Source of the DNA: Acanthosepion lycidas
Lineage: Eukaryota > Mollusca > Cephalopoda > Sepiida > Sepiidae
DNA length: 64,000 nt
Direction: 5' to 3'
Assembly: GCA_963932145.1 (NCBI GenBank)
Contig: OZ010579.1
Coordinates: 135,595,127-135,659,126, forward strand
Shown: piece by piece, positions 1-10,479 of the stretch
Numbering within the stretch: the first letter of the stretch is position 1
How the letters are laid out: each line of letters opens with the position of its first letter
The notes under the pieces: generated by a model
Told to the model about the DNA's origin: nothing
The model's database searches: none
The model's input: the letters and a program-made list of their open reading frames with translations, nothing else
Position numbers and translations under genes: made by a program

Positions 1-479
1 AAACATTGTCAATATAAGAGGAGGAGGCTGCGTTGACGATCTTGTCCTGGCTCAAGACGGTATTAACAATGGCCCGCATGATTAAAGGGGCAACATTGAG
101 CCCAAATCCTAAGCAGGTTAGACAATACCTTTGTCCCTTAATTTCCACTGTTTGGAATGACCAAAGGGACTTGTCGATGTGTACCTGCAGATAGGCCTGG
201 CGTAGATCCAGCACTGCAGCATTTGGTCCTTGCTGACACCATTCCCGTAATTTTTGCGGACAAACATCTGCATTGGCCGCGTACATGTCAACATACTCAT
301 TAAGTTTCCGATAGTCCATAACGGGCCGAACCTTCTGTTTGTTTTCCTGCAGAATGGCCATGAGGGGGATTAGACCCTTTGGGAGTTTGAGTTCCTCCTC
401 CGCGTAAGGAAGCAGCCAGCTATTATCTATCCAAATCTGGAGTTCCTGATCATACTCCTCCCGAATTTGTGCTGGAGCT
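1..479 (-). pseudogene. Gypsy family A reverse transcriptase, 5-prime part, cut by window edge
   Basis: Reverse transcriptase copies element RNA into DNA. The minus-strand translation carries the motif MDYRKLN, then a conserved block ending in LGFGLNVAP, followed by YIDN at the window edge. YIDN occupies the place of the catalytic YxDD box, so the second aspartate appears to be replaced by asparagine. The piece lies directly downstream of a protease and gag on the same strand (495-1744), the gag-PR-RT order expected of Ty3/gypsy elements. The rest of Pol lies to the left of the window. It is not one continuous open frame with the protease, which ends in a stop near 495. A close relative with the same block order lies on the + strand at 41641-41950. 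Confidence 0.8.
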
Positions 480-494
480 GGATATTCTGCCAGT

Positions 495-1043
495 CTATTT
501 CTTAATGTACCCGGAGGTTGGTTGCCAGCCCATTTCCAAGATGCGGTCCACCTCATTGAATTCTACTTTAAAGTCAGGCTCGGTAATGGTGATGGCAGCA
601 ACGACTGGTTCGACACACTGCAGAAACGTCACCTCACCGGTGCCAGTTACAGATATTCCTCCCAACTGTTTGATGGCGTCTAGTCTGAGCAGGAAGTCAA
701 ATCCAAGCAGGTCTCTGTCCACGACTAGGGCTTCCATAGCGATGAATGGCTTTGCACCAACGCTAACTTGTACCACTCCGATTCCACAGCAGTCAAGTGC
801 GCCTCCGTCTACTGTAAGCATGCGTGTTGATTTTCTTGTCCATGCTCGACGGCATGACTTGTGGACTAGTGACTGTGTGCATCCTGTATCCACCAGAGCT
901 ATACGTGGTATTCCATTGATACGAACTGTCACTACAGGCAATGCGCCATTTACAAGGGTTTTGGGGAAGAGATTGGTGCTGAATTCTCGCCCCCTTGCCC
1001 GTTTTCCGGACAACACCGAGTAATGTGCCCTTGCCAATGACAT
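495..1043 (-). pseudogene. Gypsy family A retropepsin-like protease
   Basis: This is an aspartic protease domain that would process the element's Gag-Pol. The translation contains IALVDTGCTQSLV, the D-T-G active-site triplet followed by the usual small hydrophobic flap approach, and downstream LLGFDFLLRLDAIKQLGG, a second conserved retropepsin segment (normally G-x-D-x-L). The frame differs from the zinc-knuckle frame just upstream, and the two overlap near 1000-1043, so either a programmed frameshift or a decay indel separates Gag from PR. In the sister copy at 41005-41487 the knuckle and protease are in one frame, which favours a decay indel here. About 182 codons are open. Confidence 0.8.
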
Positions 1044-1177
1044 CGATAGAAAGTGATGGTCCCTCGGTGCTTGGTACCAGCACCTTTGGATGGTTCACAA
1101 CCCAGGAGACAATCGCTCGCACTATGATTGGGTCCATTACATTTATAGCACCTCCTGTGCACATCTGCTTCCTTCAA
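950..1177 (-). pseudogene. Gypsy family A Gag nucleocapsid with two zinc knuckles
   Basis: This is the nucleic-acid-binding end of Gag. Two CCHC-type knuckles are visible: CYKCNGPNHSASDC and, eight or more residues later, a degenerate CHWQGHITRCC box (first spacing altered). It directly continues the capsid-like ORF at 1178-1744 in the same frame, separated only by an in-frame stop at 1178-1180. The counterpart in the + strand copy (40850-40990) has CYWCSGPNHFAKAC and CFQCHKVGHIASKC at the same places. The stop between the capsid-like part and the knuckles indicates inactivation, unless it is suppressed. Confidence 0.75.
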
Positions 1178-1744
1178 CTATGCAGCCACTGCGGCCTGCT
1201 CTGTAGGACCAGTGCACTTCTTCAAAATAGCACGAGCTTGTGCCAGCATATGTGACAAATCCAGGTCTTCCATCTGGGATGACGCTCTTAAAAGCTCCTC
1301 TGCATGCTCAGGCAATCCAGCAATGAATGCACACTGCAAACACTTTTCTGATACGCCGCCAAACAGAACCGTGAGTCTGTGCAGTTCTGCCAAAAAGACG
1401 TCAACCGTCTCCCCTGGCTGAAGGCAACGTGCTGCAAACTGCTTCCACGCGGAGAAGGGATCTAAGGCGAAAGCTGTGTATAATGCTTTCTTAATGCAAT
1501 TGAAGTCTGTGCGCTTCTCCTCACTCAATTGCTGGTACACAGCATATGCGCCAACTGCCAAACACATCGGGATAACACACTTAATTCGCATCACACCACT
1601 CAACTGACATATTAGTTCCACCTTCTCCAACCATTCCACTACCGACTGTCCAGAATCGCTTCTGTCGAACAGTGGTATCATCTTCGGGTTGAAGGCCATA
1701 ATGCCGAAATAGCTTGTGCGAGAAAACGGGGGCAAAAAAAACAA
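1178..1744 (-). pseudogene. Gypsy family A Gag, capsid-like part
   Basis: This is the structural Gag protein of an LTR retrotransposon. The likely start is the internal methionine at 1699 (MAFNPKMIPLFD), because sister copies at 10131 and 40261 begin at the equivalent place just ahead of a conserved D-S/T-G-Q-S-V-V-E-W-I/L-E box. The family signature is this box, followed by a YQQLS/D-E-K stretch, a TAF-x-x-D segment and a GETVDVFLAELH segment, recognisable in all three copies in this window. It is 188 codons, or 173 from the internal start. It is followed in frame by a stop and then by zinc knuckles. No LTR could be fixed upstream of it. Confidence 0.8.
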
Positions 1745-4383
1745 ACTTCCTGCGACACAAAAACGAATGCCTTCTTGCGAACAAACACATTACGACAGTA
1801 AACGAGCAAAATGGCACCCAAGACTGCTGCCTATGGACGACCGACCACAACGGCTTTTGTTGCCCAAGAAAAGACACCAAACGACTCACGCGTCTTCTTC
1901 TTGTAGTCCTCGGTCAAGTCCATTATGGTACTCCAAGGTGTGCCTGGTGACAACACACACACGCAGTTCAAGGATGTTTCCGTGCATGCTCATTACAATA
2001 ATCATTAGAGTTATTATAAAACTAAATGAATTTAAATTAAAGGGAGTGGGCAATGCAATGAAGAAAGGGTCAAGGTCATGAAGACATAACGTCAGCCCTA
2101 GGTCATGTGGATGGAGTAGTAAAGTGCTACAATATTAGTGACTATATTAGTTAAAAGCAGAATTCTTTGAAGAATTTAAATCGCTGAATTGATTTTGCAA
2201 AATTGGTCTTACTGAAAATCTGTTTTGAATTGAAAAATAAAAAACAGTAAAACTAAGACATTTTTAGAGAAGCTTTTAATTGCTTTTTTGTATGTGTGAT
2301 TATGTGCAGAATTTCTGAAGTACAAATGTAAAAACTAGTCACATGTTTTAAGGGTTGTCCCCACCCAACGATTATGGGGAACCTCCGCCTCAAACTTTAT
2401 CAACTACTCCACTAAACATGTTCTGGTGTCAATAAATTAATGTGTCAGAAAAACAAGACTTGTAGTTAAATGTTTGTATATAACATTTTATGCTTTAAGT
2501 AAGTAATATTTGTTTTAAATCAGATTAATTTAAGTTTAAATTTGATGATTTTTTTTCAAATAACCTTTCAGAAATATGTATATTATTTTTAAAGCTTTTT
2601 AAAACCAAGAATTAACTTTTATTTACAAATGTGTCAAAAATGGCTGTTTTATTTTACTGAAAAAAAATCTATTCCAATCAGTATAGTTTCTGTTTGAAAT
2701 ACACCACTGTATTTTGCTTTCTGGAAATAATAAATTTTAAATCCTTTTGCTTTCAATTAAAGCAAAAAGGAAAACTTCAAGAAGTGGAGGTACCTAGATT
2801 AATGACAGTTCTACAAACTTTGGGATAGCACTTTTGCATGTATATGTTGATCATGTGTTGATCTGACAAGGGTCTGGGTTCAGTTGTATTCTACCCTAAG
2901 CGTCAACCTTTTCCTTTTCTAAATTTCCATATATAAAAATACATTTACCCATGTGGTTTTCCAAATTTGGGGTTGTCCAGCCCCCTTTTGAGAGATGGTC
3001 AGAGGGAACAAGCTACTCCTTAACTCTAACTCTCTCGACACTTTGCATTGTACCATACCTCCATAAGGTTGTGCTAATCTCTTTCTTTCTTTCTTCTCCC
3101 TTCCTTTTCATCTCCCCTCTCTTTCTCAGCAGCCAACTTCAGCCCGCTTCCTGAGCTGGAGTGATAAATCCAACTTCCAGATGGTGCAGCAAAGACAAAA
3201 AGGATTTTCAGTCATTAATTCTTATCTACCAGCTTGGCTTATGCTGGGGAACTCTCTATCGACCAGAGCACTCAAGAATTGGAAAAAGAAAAAAAAAATC
3301 TATTTCCACTCTGCTTAAAATGAAAGTTTATCTTTTCTCTGTCTTGGACATTTTTTTAAATGATTGAATAGACCACCCAGCTTTCTTGTCCATGTCCACT
3401 TCAAAATAGTAATTAATTTTTTTTCTTACTACTTGTATCCAAAGGAATCCAGGTTAATGTTTGGATATAAAATTTTGATGAATGTCACTGAAATTATAAT
3501 GACAAACACATGTGAATATTTTTCTTCTGGGTGGCTGATTCAAAACAAATGTTTTTTTCTTTGTCCAGAGGAATTGTGAATGTTATTTTGGTGACTACTC
3601 AGATTTCTCTATTAACAACATAGGTGCTTATTTTATCTGACATCTTCATGGATACCTTAATGGTCTCCTTATTGGTGGGGAGTGGAGAAGGATGGGTAGT
3701 TATGGGTTTGCTCAATCTTACTGAATTTTGTCTAGTTAAATTTGTGTTCAATTCTCCTTGAAATTATCTCAAAACATGGTTTTTCAATGCATTTAATTTT
3801 TAATTTTCTTCTCAACCTTTTGATCCATCTTCCTGCAATTTCAACAGTTATCATCTAGTTAGTAGATTCTCTCCTTTTCCATCTTTCTTTCTCTTTTTGT
3901 TTGATCAACCTCTGGAGATTTGTGTCACATCAAGATGTAAAAGTGATATCAATGTGTTTCATTCACTAAGGCTTCAAGTTTGATGATGTCACACATAAGT
4001 GATCTAAGTCAAACACAAACAATTGACTCAAAATTCAAATACCTTAAATTGTATATATTGGAATTGTTTCTATAAAAATTAGAATGAAGTCTTTGCATAA
4101 ATTGTTTTTATTTTTATATACTCATTGTTTTATTTATAGATAATTGTTTTTCTTTATAAATAAGAAAAAAACTCTTAATCAAGTTAGTTAAATAGGAAAC
4201 AAAAGAATGATTGTGTGACACCAAATTTGCTGCTATATCAAGATAAGATCACTTATTTCATATTGTACTGGTAATTTGATTCAATAAAAATCAATACATT
4301 TAAAAACAAATGAAGAAAAAAATGTAAAACTACAGTATTCATATTTTCATAACATATGTGGAAAGATTGATGCAAACACAGAA
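1745..4383. other. Non-coding stretch
   Basis: No gene or intact element is seen. The first 250 bases are probably the leader of the gypsy copy to the left, since composition stays less AT-rich until about 1990. The rest is strongly AT-rich. A piece at 2230-2285 (core AAAACAGTAAAACTAAGA) recurs near 20588-20650, and a piece near 2555-2615 recurs near 29570-29625, so old dispersed repeats are present. Short open frames at 2951-3579 have no recognisable motif. Confidence 0.6.
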
Positions 4384-4948
4384 CGTCCTGGGTATGACGG
4401 TAAACTACATCCGCGTCCTGGGTATGGCGATAAACTACATCCAACAGCAAGGCCTCAGATAATGTTTTCAGAAAAATAATGTTGCCAGCTATGCATTTTT
4501 GAAACAATAATGTTGCCAGCTATGCGTTTTTGAAACAATAATGTTGCCAGCTATAAGTTTTTTTGTAAGAGATAATGTTGCCAGCTATCCGTTTTTTTTT
4601 TTGTAAGAGATAATATTGCCAGCTATCCGTTTTTTTTTGTAAGAGATAATGTTGCCAGCTATCCGTTTTTTTTTGTAAGAGATAATGTTGCCAGCTATCC
4701 GTTTTTTTTTGTAAGAGATAATGTTGCCAGCTATCCGTTTTTTTTTGTAAGAGATAATGTTGCCAGCTATACGTTTTTTTTGTAAGAGATAATGTTGCCA
4801 TCTATACATTTTTGGAACAATAATGTTGCCAGCTATACGTTTTTTATTCCATACAAAATAGGCATTTAAAATTCATATAAACTTGATTTGGCATTAAATA
4901 ACCCACAGTGGTTGATATGCCATAAAACCCAAACAAACAAGCAAACAC
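4384..4948 (+). mobile_element. SINE-like element with internal minisatellite, copy 1
   Basis: The head holds two direct copies of a 29-base unit built on CCTGGGTATGACGGTAAAC (4385-4441). The body is a tandem array. The tail at about 4892-4945 runs GGCATTAAATAACCCA, then GTTGATATGCCATAAAA and a run of CAAA/CAAG repeats. Head and tail recur around a different tandem array at 42260-42812, and the tail alone matches the 3-prime end of the Jockey LINE at 48690-48733. This suggests a non-autonomous retroposon that borrows a LINE tail for mobilisation. Coding capacity is nil; the repetitive minus-strand frames are simply translations of the array. Confidence 0.6.
4478..4845. repeat. Minisatellite, about 11 copies, unit 30-41 bp
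   Basis: The constant core is AATGTTGCCAGCTAT, followed by a variable C/G/A-CGTTTTT stretch of 5 to 10 T and, in the central units, GTAAGAGAT. Unit length varies mainly through the T run. The six central units from about 4560 to 4800 are nearly identical and must have been homogenised recently. The outer units are shorter and end in GAAACAA. The array is the body of the element described at 4384-4948. Confidence 0.9.
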
Positions 4949-5096
4949 AGTGTTCAGTTGAGCAATATATATATTGTTATTTGAACTACCACTTTAGAGC
5001 CACTTTGCTCAGTTTTATTTTTCTTAGTGGAAAATATCCTTATTACTTGTCAAAGAAAAAATAGAAACATGTAAACTAAGCAATCTAGGTTAAGTT

Positions 5097-5650
5097 TTAT
5101 TGTACCTTTTTAATTGTGGTATAACCAGACAAGTTAACTGAAGTGAGTGAATAGAGAAACTTGTTTTCATTTAGTGTCAAATTATATTTCTCTATACTAT
5201 CCATGAATTTCATCAGATTTGTATTGTTCAGCTTGATCATGTCCATAGCTGGTAATGTTGTCAATATAAGCAAATTCCTTGGAGACTTTCCCATCATGTC
5301 ATCTATCATTTTCTGGAAACTGGCTACACTATTAGTCATTCTGAAAGGTATTCTACAGAACTGATATATGTAGCCTGCTACCTCAAAAGCAGTGTATATT
5401 TTCTCTTCCAGTCTAATAGAAACTTGATAATATGCACTTGTTAAGAGTACTAAAGACATGATAGTCAGCAATCTCATTCACCATATCTTTGATTCAAGGA
5501 AGAGTCCGAGAATATTCAATAATAATTTTTTTTTTTAATTCTCTGCAATAACCACTAGTGCTGGAGCTTGCTAAGGAGATCAAGAAGGTTCTATGATGTC
5601 CTTTAACACATACAAGTAATTTCTGATTGAATGCATTTAATATCAGATAT
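5097..5650 (-). pseudogene. Gypsy-type reverse transcriptase fragment (17.6-like)
   Basis: This is part of an RT domain. The minus-strand translation gives LTSAYYQVSIR, then FCRIPFRMTNSVASFQK, the classical gypsy palm segment (normally PFGLTN-x-x-x-FQ). The YxDD region downstream is damaged. Upstream, in another frame, IEYSRTLPIIKD-like residues at about 5480-5530 extend the homology. This protein is unlike family A RT (1-479) and must come from a different gypsy lineage. It lies to the left of the family A integrase at 6475, so the two cannot belong to one minus-strand element in normal order. Confidence 0.75.
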
Positions 5651-6174
5651 GGTATGCCTTCTTGGTTTCAAAATTATAGGTGAACAGGCAAAAATTAAAT
5701 TAAAAAAGAATGTTGTATAAGAAACTTTTTTTTTATAGTAGACACCCTGTATATTGTGAGAGGTAGAAGTAGATCACAAAATAGTATTCCTGGAAAAGAA
5801 TGATGCCAAAAAAATTTTTTTTTGCAGAGCACCTGTGGGAGAAAATAGCAATTGGGAGGTTCAGATCCAAAATAATCAAATATCCAGGTTCTTGATTCCA
5901 AGGGTCAAAAATGAGTCTCAAAAGTCTAAAGTAAAAAATGATGTGTTGTAAATGGAAGGGATTAAAAAAAAAAAAAAAATCTGTATTCAAAATTTGCAAT
6001 GCACATCTACCTTCTTCACTCATGAAGAACAAAGACAGCCAGTCATCAAAAGTACCATTCTTTTATTTGAGTATTAAAGGTTGAAATTGGTAGAAGTAAC
6101 CAAACTTTTTTTGGCTTTTTTTTTCAACAGATAGCACAAATTTGTTTTTGAAGTAAGACATTGTTTTCTCCTTT
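5651..6174. other. Probable eroded LTR and unclassified sequence
   Basis: On the minus strand the part just below 6175 resembles the start of the solo LTR at 7050-7494 (an AGTGA-x-AAAGGAGA start, then TTTGTGCTATCTG where the solo LTR has TTTGTGTGCGATCTG). It follows the Pol tail at 6175-6470 directly, as a 3-prime LTR should. The match fades by about 6060. The remainder holds no recognised gene. Confidence 0.4.
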
Positions 6175-6960
6175 GTCACTAAACTCCCCACTGATCTCTT
6201 GATCGCACAGATGACAACCTGGAGCAGGAATCTTATGTCTTGGGCAGTGGCACAATGACTGTCTCTTCTCCAGATGAGTTGTCTTCAGAGGAGTTATCAG
6301 ACACAGTTGTTTACTTTTGGAGAAAAATTGGATGCATCTCTAAGGGTGACTAGTCTTTTTTTTTGTCTAAGGATGCATTGCTTGTGTCACTCACTGATGT
6401 GCTAGAGCCTACAAAAGGGTGCAAATCCTTCATGTAGCATAGTATTCCATGCACTGGCTGTGAGGAGTTCTTACTCAAATATGGTCTCCCAAGTTGTATG
6501 GTGAACCTTTATCTTGTGTCAGTGGATAGTGTTGTATCACATTGGTGGGCGCAGTTGAGAGTGATACATTATCTTTTGGCAATTTCCTGGTGGCAATTTG
6601 CTTGATGTGTAGATAACACCTTTTTACTATCCCATTCCTCAATGTGATGTATGTCCAGCAAAACTGTAGGTAGGTCTCCCATTCATCTAAAAAGTCCTTA
6701 AGTAGATTACTGTGGAATACAGTGTTATTGTCACTGAGAAGTTCGGCTGATGGACTCCCTTCAAAGAATGCAGCCTTCAAATGGTCAATTATACAGGCTG
6801 AATCCTGCTGATGTAGCTGTTGCCAAATAGTAAAATGCATCGGACCTCATTCAGTGTCACGTAGTAGGATCACTCCATCTAAGGGTACAAGTACAGGGTT
6901 TGTTTGACACCAGGATATCCACTTTGGTAATGAATGGACTTTATTTGATCTGGACCACAT
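6175..6960 (-). pseudogene. Gypsy family A integrase core and Pol tail
   Basis: Integrase inserts the element DNA. The frame at 6475-6840 contains FTIWQQL, then LLSDNNTVFHS (second catalytic aspartate region) and NGIVKRC. In sister copies and most gypsy integrases this last motif reads NGIVERC, so the third catalytic residue, glutamate, is lysine here. Downstream (6175-6470) the minus strand shows a serine/aspartate-rich stretch, then APGCHLCDQEISGE in a shifted frame. This C-terminal box occurs as a CHxxx-xGEC(T/N)E(E/R) motif in two + strand family A copies (about 11330 and 18080). Several frameshifts separate these parts. Confidence 0.75.
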
Positions 6961-7049
6961 GTGCTCACTGATGGTGCATAGGTCTGAATGCTTTTCTTAT
7001 GCTAATACATCTGTTGTACTCTAGTCAGCTTATACACCTGATATGATTT

Positions 7050-7494
7050 TGTGGTTGTAAAGAAAAGACTGTCAACTTATAGTAGCAACAAACGCCTGCA
7101 ATAGATTTGTTCTGTCTCTCGACCGCAACACTTGTAGCCAGATCACAGTTCAAACAATAGCCCGTCATAACAGTTCAACAAGCAGCGTAGAAATGACAAA
7201 ATGAGGTCACATATCCAACCATCACTTCTCACCAGCCAAAATGCGTGTTCGTCTCCCCAGCTCAGAAAATCTCCTGCCTTTATAAGTGAAAAACAATAGC
7301 TTTTGTTCACCAAGAGATCTTTCTGATTGATCACACCATTCAGGGGAGGGAAGAACATTAACATAGATTCTAGTCCTTAAAGTAGATTTTTTTTTTTTTT
7401 TTTTGCTAACTACTTTTTGGTAATTTTTCTTCGGCAGATCGCACACAAAACACAAACTCTTTTTTCGAGGTAGCTGATTATCTCTTTCACTACA
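7050..7494 (-). mobile_element. Solo LTR of gypsy family A, with 5-bp target duplication
   Basis: Read on the minus strand it starts TGTAGTGAAAGAGATAATCA and ends in a TG..CA-type terminus (ACCACA). It is flanked by GATTT on both sides (7045-7049 and 7495-7499), a perfect 5-bp target site duplication. It is clearly homologous over its length to the + strand solo LTR at 57557-57972. A T24 run lies inside. No coding region is attached, so recombination between two LTRs has deleted the body. Open frames inside it are chance. Confidence 0.88.
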
Positions 7495-7499
7495 GATTT

Positions 7500-8883
7500 T
7501 ACCAGTATTACGTTCACCAATAAGTCATAAACTACCAGCTTTTCTAGTCTTTTGAATAAGCATTTCACTTGCAGCTTTTGTATATATCTCGGCCTTCCTG
7601 TTGAATCTCTGAGATCTACCCATAAACACACAGAATCTGTAAATAGATGCAGTACTGTGGCTTTCTGTTAAAGTGCCATGTTGACATTATTCAGGATAGC
7701 ATCCAATTTGACCATGATTGTGTTGAGTGTCATTTTTTGGATGCAACCAGCATGCGTCCATGATTGAGTTTGAGAGACACTCTAAGTGCAAGTGAGTTTG
7801 CGTCAACCCACATATCAAACACATGTCTGTCAACACACTATTTGTCCTGCATGAGATCATCCAATTGTACTCTGGTCACTGGCGCTCACTGGAAATGGGT
7901 AATAAATGAGCATTACTAAAAAGTAAAAACTAGACAAGATTTCCCTAGACACGGGCAGTGGAACAAGAACAGTCTACCTCTTAGATTAAATAAAAGGTTC
8001 AGTTCAGAATTCCCTGTAGGTTACCCAGATCAAGATACAGCTGATGAAGGCCAGAGGGCACAATGGCCAAAACAAGGTGGTGACAACAAAGATCAGGACA
8101 ATAGTCTGATAAATAGTGTAATGAAACATTTTTATGAATAACAGCCACTGTGGTTATTCATTAGACTCAGAGTGACTATTAGATGTAATATCACTTTTGG
8201 CTTTAGTAGATATTGTAGAGATGGAAACATTAATTGAATCTGGCTGTATATATGAAACATTGTTTTTGTGTCATTTTGAGAGTGAGAGCCTGATCATAGG
8301 CAGTTTCTAGGTCTAAATTCTTGTTTTCTAGTAATATTTGCTTTATTTGACAAAAGACCATTAATGAAAATGTCTTTGATGTTTTTGCCTCTGGCTTGAG
8401 TAGATGTTAACTGCTTTGAAGTTGTAATTTTGCTTTAGATGTTGTAGATAAAGATCAAGGATTTCTCTGGACTGTTATTGACTTGTGGCTAAAAAGTATC
8501 AAGAGAAAATGTTTTTAGGGTTTATAAAAATACCTTCCAGTATATTTATAGCTGAATTGTAATTGTTAATATCTTATATGTGTTTGTAGATTACCAGAGA
8601 AACAAGATTAATCAATAGGTTGACATTTACATCACTCAAATGCTGGGCTTGTCTGTGTAAGTGGATTTATTTTAACCTGACAGGAAAATATTAAAAGATC
8701 TTTTCTTGTGTATCAAATGTTAGAGTGATAGAGATCTAATTGTTCAGGCTTGAGATACTTCTCCATTTTTCATTTACTTCTTCCATATGAGATTTTCTGA
8801 GAGCTGACTTTCATTTTCTTAGATTGGGTAGAATTGCAAAGAGTTTATTGTGTGGGTTATCATCCTAGTACAGTTGCCATTCC
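7500..8883. other. Non-coding stretch
   Basis: No gene is recognised. The segment 7500-7760 may be remnants of family A pol: it contains words shared with the RNase H part at 9680-9790, such as GTGTTGAGTGTCAT. From 8100 to 8880 it is plain AT-rich sequence without long frames. Confidence 0.4.
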
Positions 8884-9035
8884 TTTTAAATGTATTTATT
8901 AATAACCTTAAAATCTGTGTATTGGATTTTGATCTTAGTATCCACATTCATATCTAAAGCTGACTTGGCTGCTAGGTCTGCTTCATTATTACCTTTAAGT
9001 CCGGTGTGGATAGGAATCCAGCATAGTTTGAAAAG
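8884..9035 (-). pseudogene. Jockey-type LINE RNase H scrap
   Basis: The minus-strand translation reads LCWIPIHTGLKGNNEADLAA, close to the W-x-P-S-H-x-G-x-x-G-N-E-x-A-D box of LINE RNase H, followed by KSALDMN and INKYI. The same box occurs in the Jockey LINE at 47760-48210 on the + strand. Upstream, near 9035, the frame passes abruptly into gypsy integrase sequence in another frame, so this is a chimeric junction rather than the end of a normal LINE. Confidence 0.7.
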
Positions 9036-9792
9036 CCTTGAATGACCTGTTGGTGAACACAGTATCATCGTTTGTGAGGATTTTGTATGGTGTATCTCTC
9101 TCACAAAATATCGACTCCAACTGACAATGCTTGCAGAATCTTGTCACTCTATGGGTTGCCAAACAGAGAACTGTGTTGGCCTGCAGTTAATCAAGGTCAA
9201 ATTATGACTATGGCCATAATGTGTAATATCTATCCCCAGTCTGGACCATTCACTGCAAATTGCTAGTCTTCCATTCTGTCAGTGCACTAGTGTTGGATCT
9301 ATGGATTGGCATTCAGGAGCCCTCTGAACCACCATCTTGAGAGTTGTGCTAGGTATGGAGGGATTGACTCGTCTGATAAAGTAAGTGGTGCGCTTAACAC
9401 CAGGGTGTCTGCTATGCTGATGTATTTCCATTATTTCACATGGACCCAGCTCAGAGATGATAGGTTCGGTGTCTTTCTTCAACAAATTCAACCACCTCTG
9501 TGGAACTCTGGTAAGTTTGTCAGCTTTATTTTGGTTGGATTTTGCCAGCCTTACATCTAAGGTGAGGCCATACTCTGCAATTAGCACCCAAATAGTCCTC
9601 AGTCATTTCTGCATGAGCATCTTCCACACTGCCTTTGATTTCATTTGTGCTTTTCTGGTCAAGTTGTCATTGATCCACTGGTGAGTACATGTGGAATCAG
9701 TGAACAGATGCAACACTTTCACCTTCCACTGCAAGGCCAAGTATATGTCCTTTAATGTTTTGTCAAGCTCGGCTATGTTGATATGTTGAGTG
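9036..9792 (-). pseudogene. Gypsy family A RNase H end and integrase
   Basis: Reading down the minus strand: an RNase H remnant around 9600-9780, then AEYGLTLDVRL and LTRVPQRWL (the end of RNase H and its linker), HSRHPGVKRT and CQSIDP (halves of the integrase HHCC zinc finger), a DITHY-like start of the catalytic core near 9230, and KILTNDDTVFTNRSFKAF near 9060 in a shifted frame. The order is correct for gypsy. It is joined near 9792 directly to Gag (9793-10150), so the protease and RT have been deleted. Confidence 0.8.
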
Positions 9793-10150
9793 TCATTGTA
9801 GTGGCGATGCCAGCATATGGTTGCTCACCCTGCCCAACAAAAATGCAACTTTTTTCAATTCAGCCAGGTATACATCCACAGATTTGCCGTAATGCAGGTG
9901 CCACTTGATGTATTGTTTGTACACCATGAATGAATCTGTAGCAAAGGTTGTAACTAACGCAGTCTTTATCTGGTCAATGTTGGATTTTGCTTTGTCATCC
10001 AGCTGCTGGTAGACTGTAAATGCTTTGCTCATAAGTCTCAAAGGGACCACATGCTCCAGAGACTTCACTTCACATATCCTGCAAGCAAGTTCTAGCTTCT
10101 CTATCCATTCAACCACTGGAAGACTGGACAATGCTCTGTCAAAGTCGAAT
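9793..10150 (-). pseudogene. Gypsy family A Gag, truncated
   Basis: The frame contains LPVVEWIEKLELACRICEV, a YQQLDDKAK segment and a SVDVYLAELKKVAFLLGR segment, all in the same order as in the Gag copies at 1178-1744 and 40261-40896. The N-terminal S-G-Q-S box is damaged. The ORF ends just after the VSNHML segment and runs into RNase H sequence instead of the zinc knuckles, the mark of a large internal deletion. Upstream (10190-10400), a possible LTR end TGTGTTG on the + strand could be the 5-prime LTR, but its limits are unclear. Confidence 0.8.
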
Positions 10151-10479
10151 TTGATGTCTACTACCAGTGTCAGTCAATTGTCAAAGTAACTTGTGTTGGC
10201 CTGTTTTTTTTGTGTGTTGAGAACACTCTTATTGACTGAGAAAATTATTATATAGCTCTCCCTATCCCAGACCCACACTGACTATTGGCTAATACTTGCC
10301 CAGTATTGTTCATAAGCAAATAGTGCCACCTACTGTAAGTAGAATGTTTTCTCTCGACAACCCATTGTGGAAAAGGATGTAACTCCTGGTGTTTACAACA
10401 CCACACACAACCAACTCAGACTCTTATCAGGTTGACCTGTTTCTCTGTTACACAAGTTGACTGTGACTTGATGTGTGAA

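Noticed and set aside
469-1023. 184-codon + strand frame
   Set aside because: It is the antisense shadow of the protease and zinc-knuckle region of the gypsy element on the minus strand.
4478-4845. CRISPR-like array or a repeat-protein gene
   Set aside because: The spacing is short and the spacers are homopolymers; the context is a eukaryotic genome, and the long minus-strand frames only arise because the unit length often keeps frame.
5097-6960. One gypsy element covering RT at 5097 and integrase at 6475
   Set aside because: On the minus strand the integrase would come before RT, with an LTR-like stretch between, and the RT is of another lineage.
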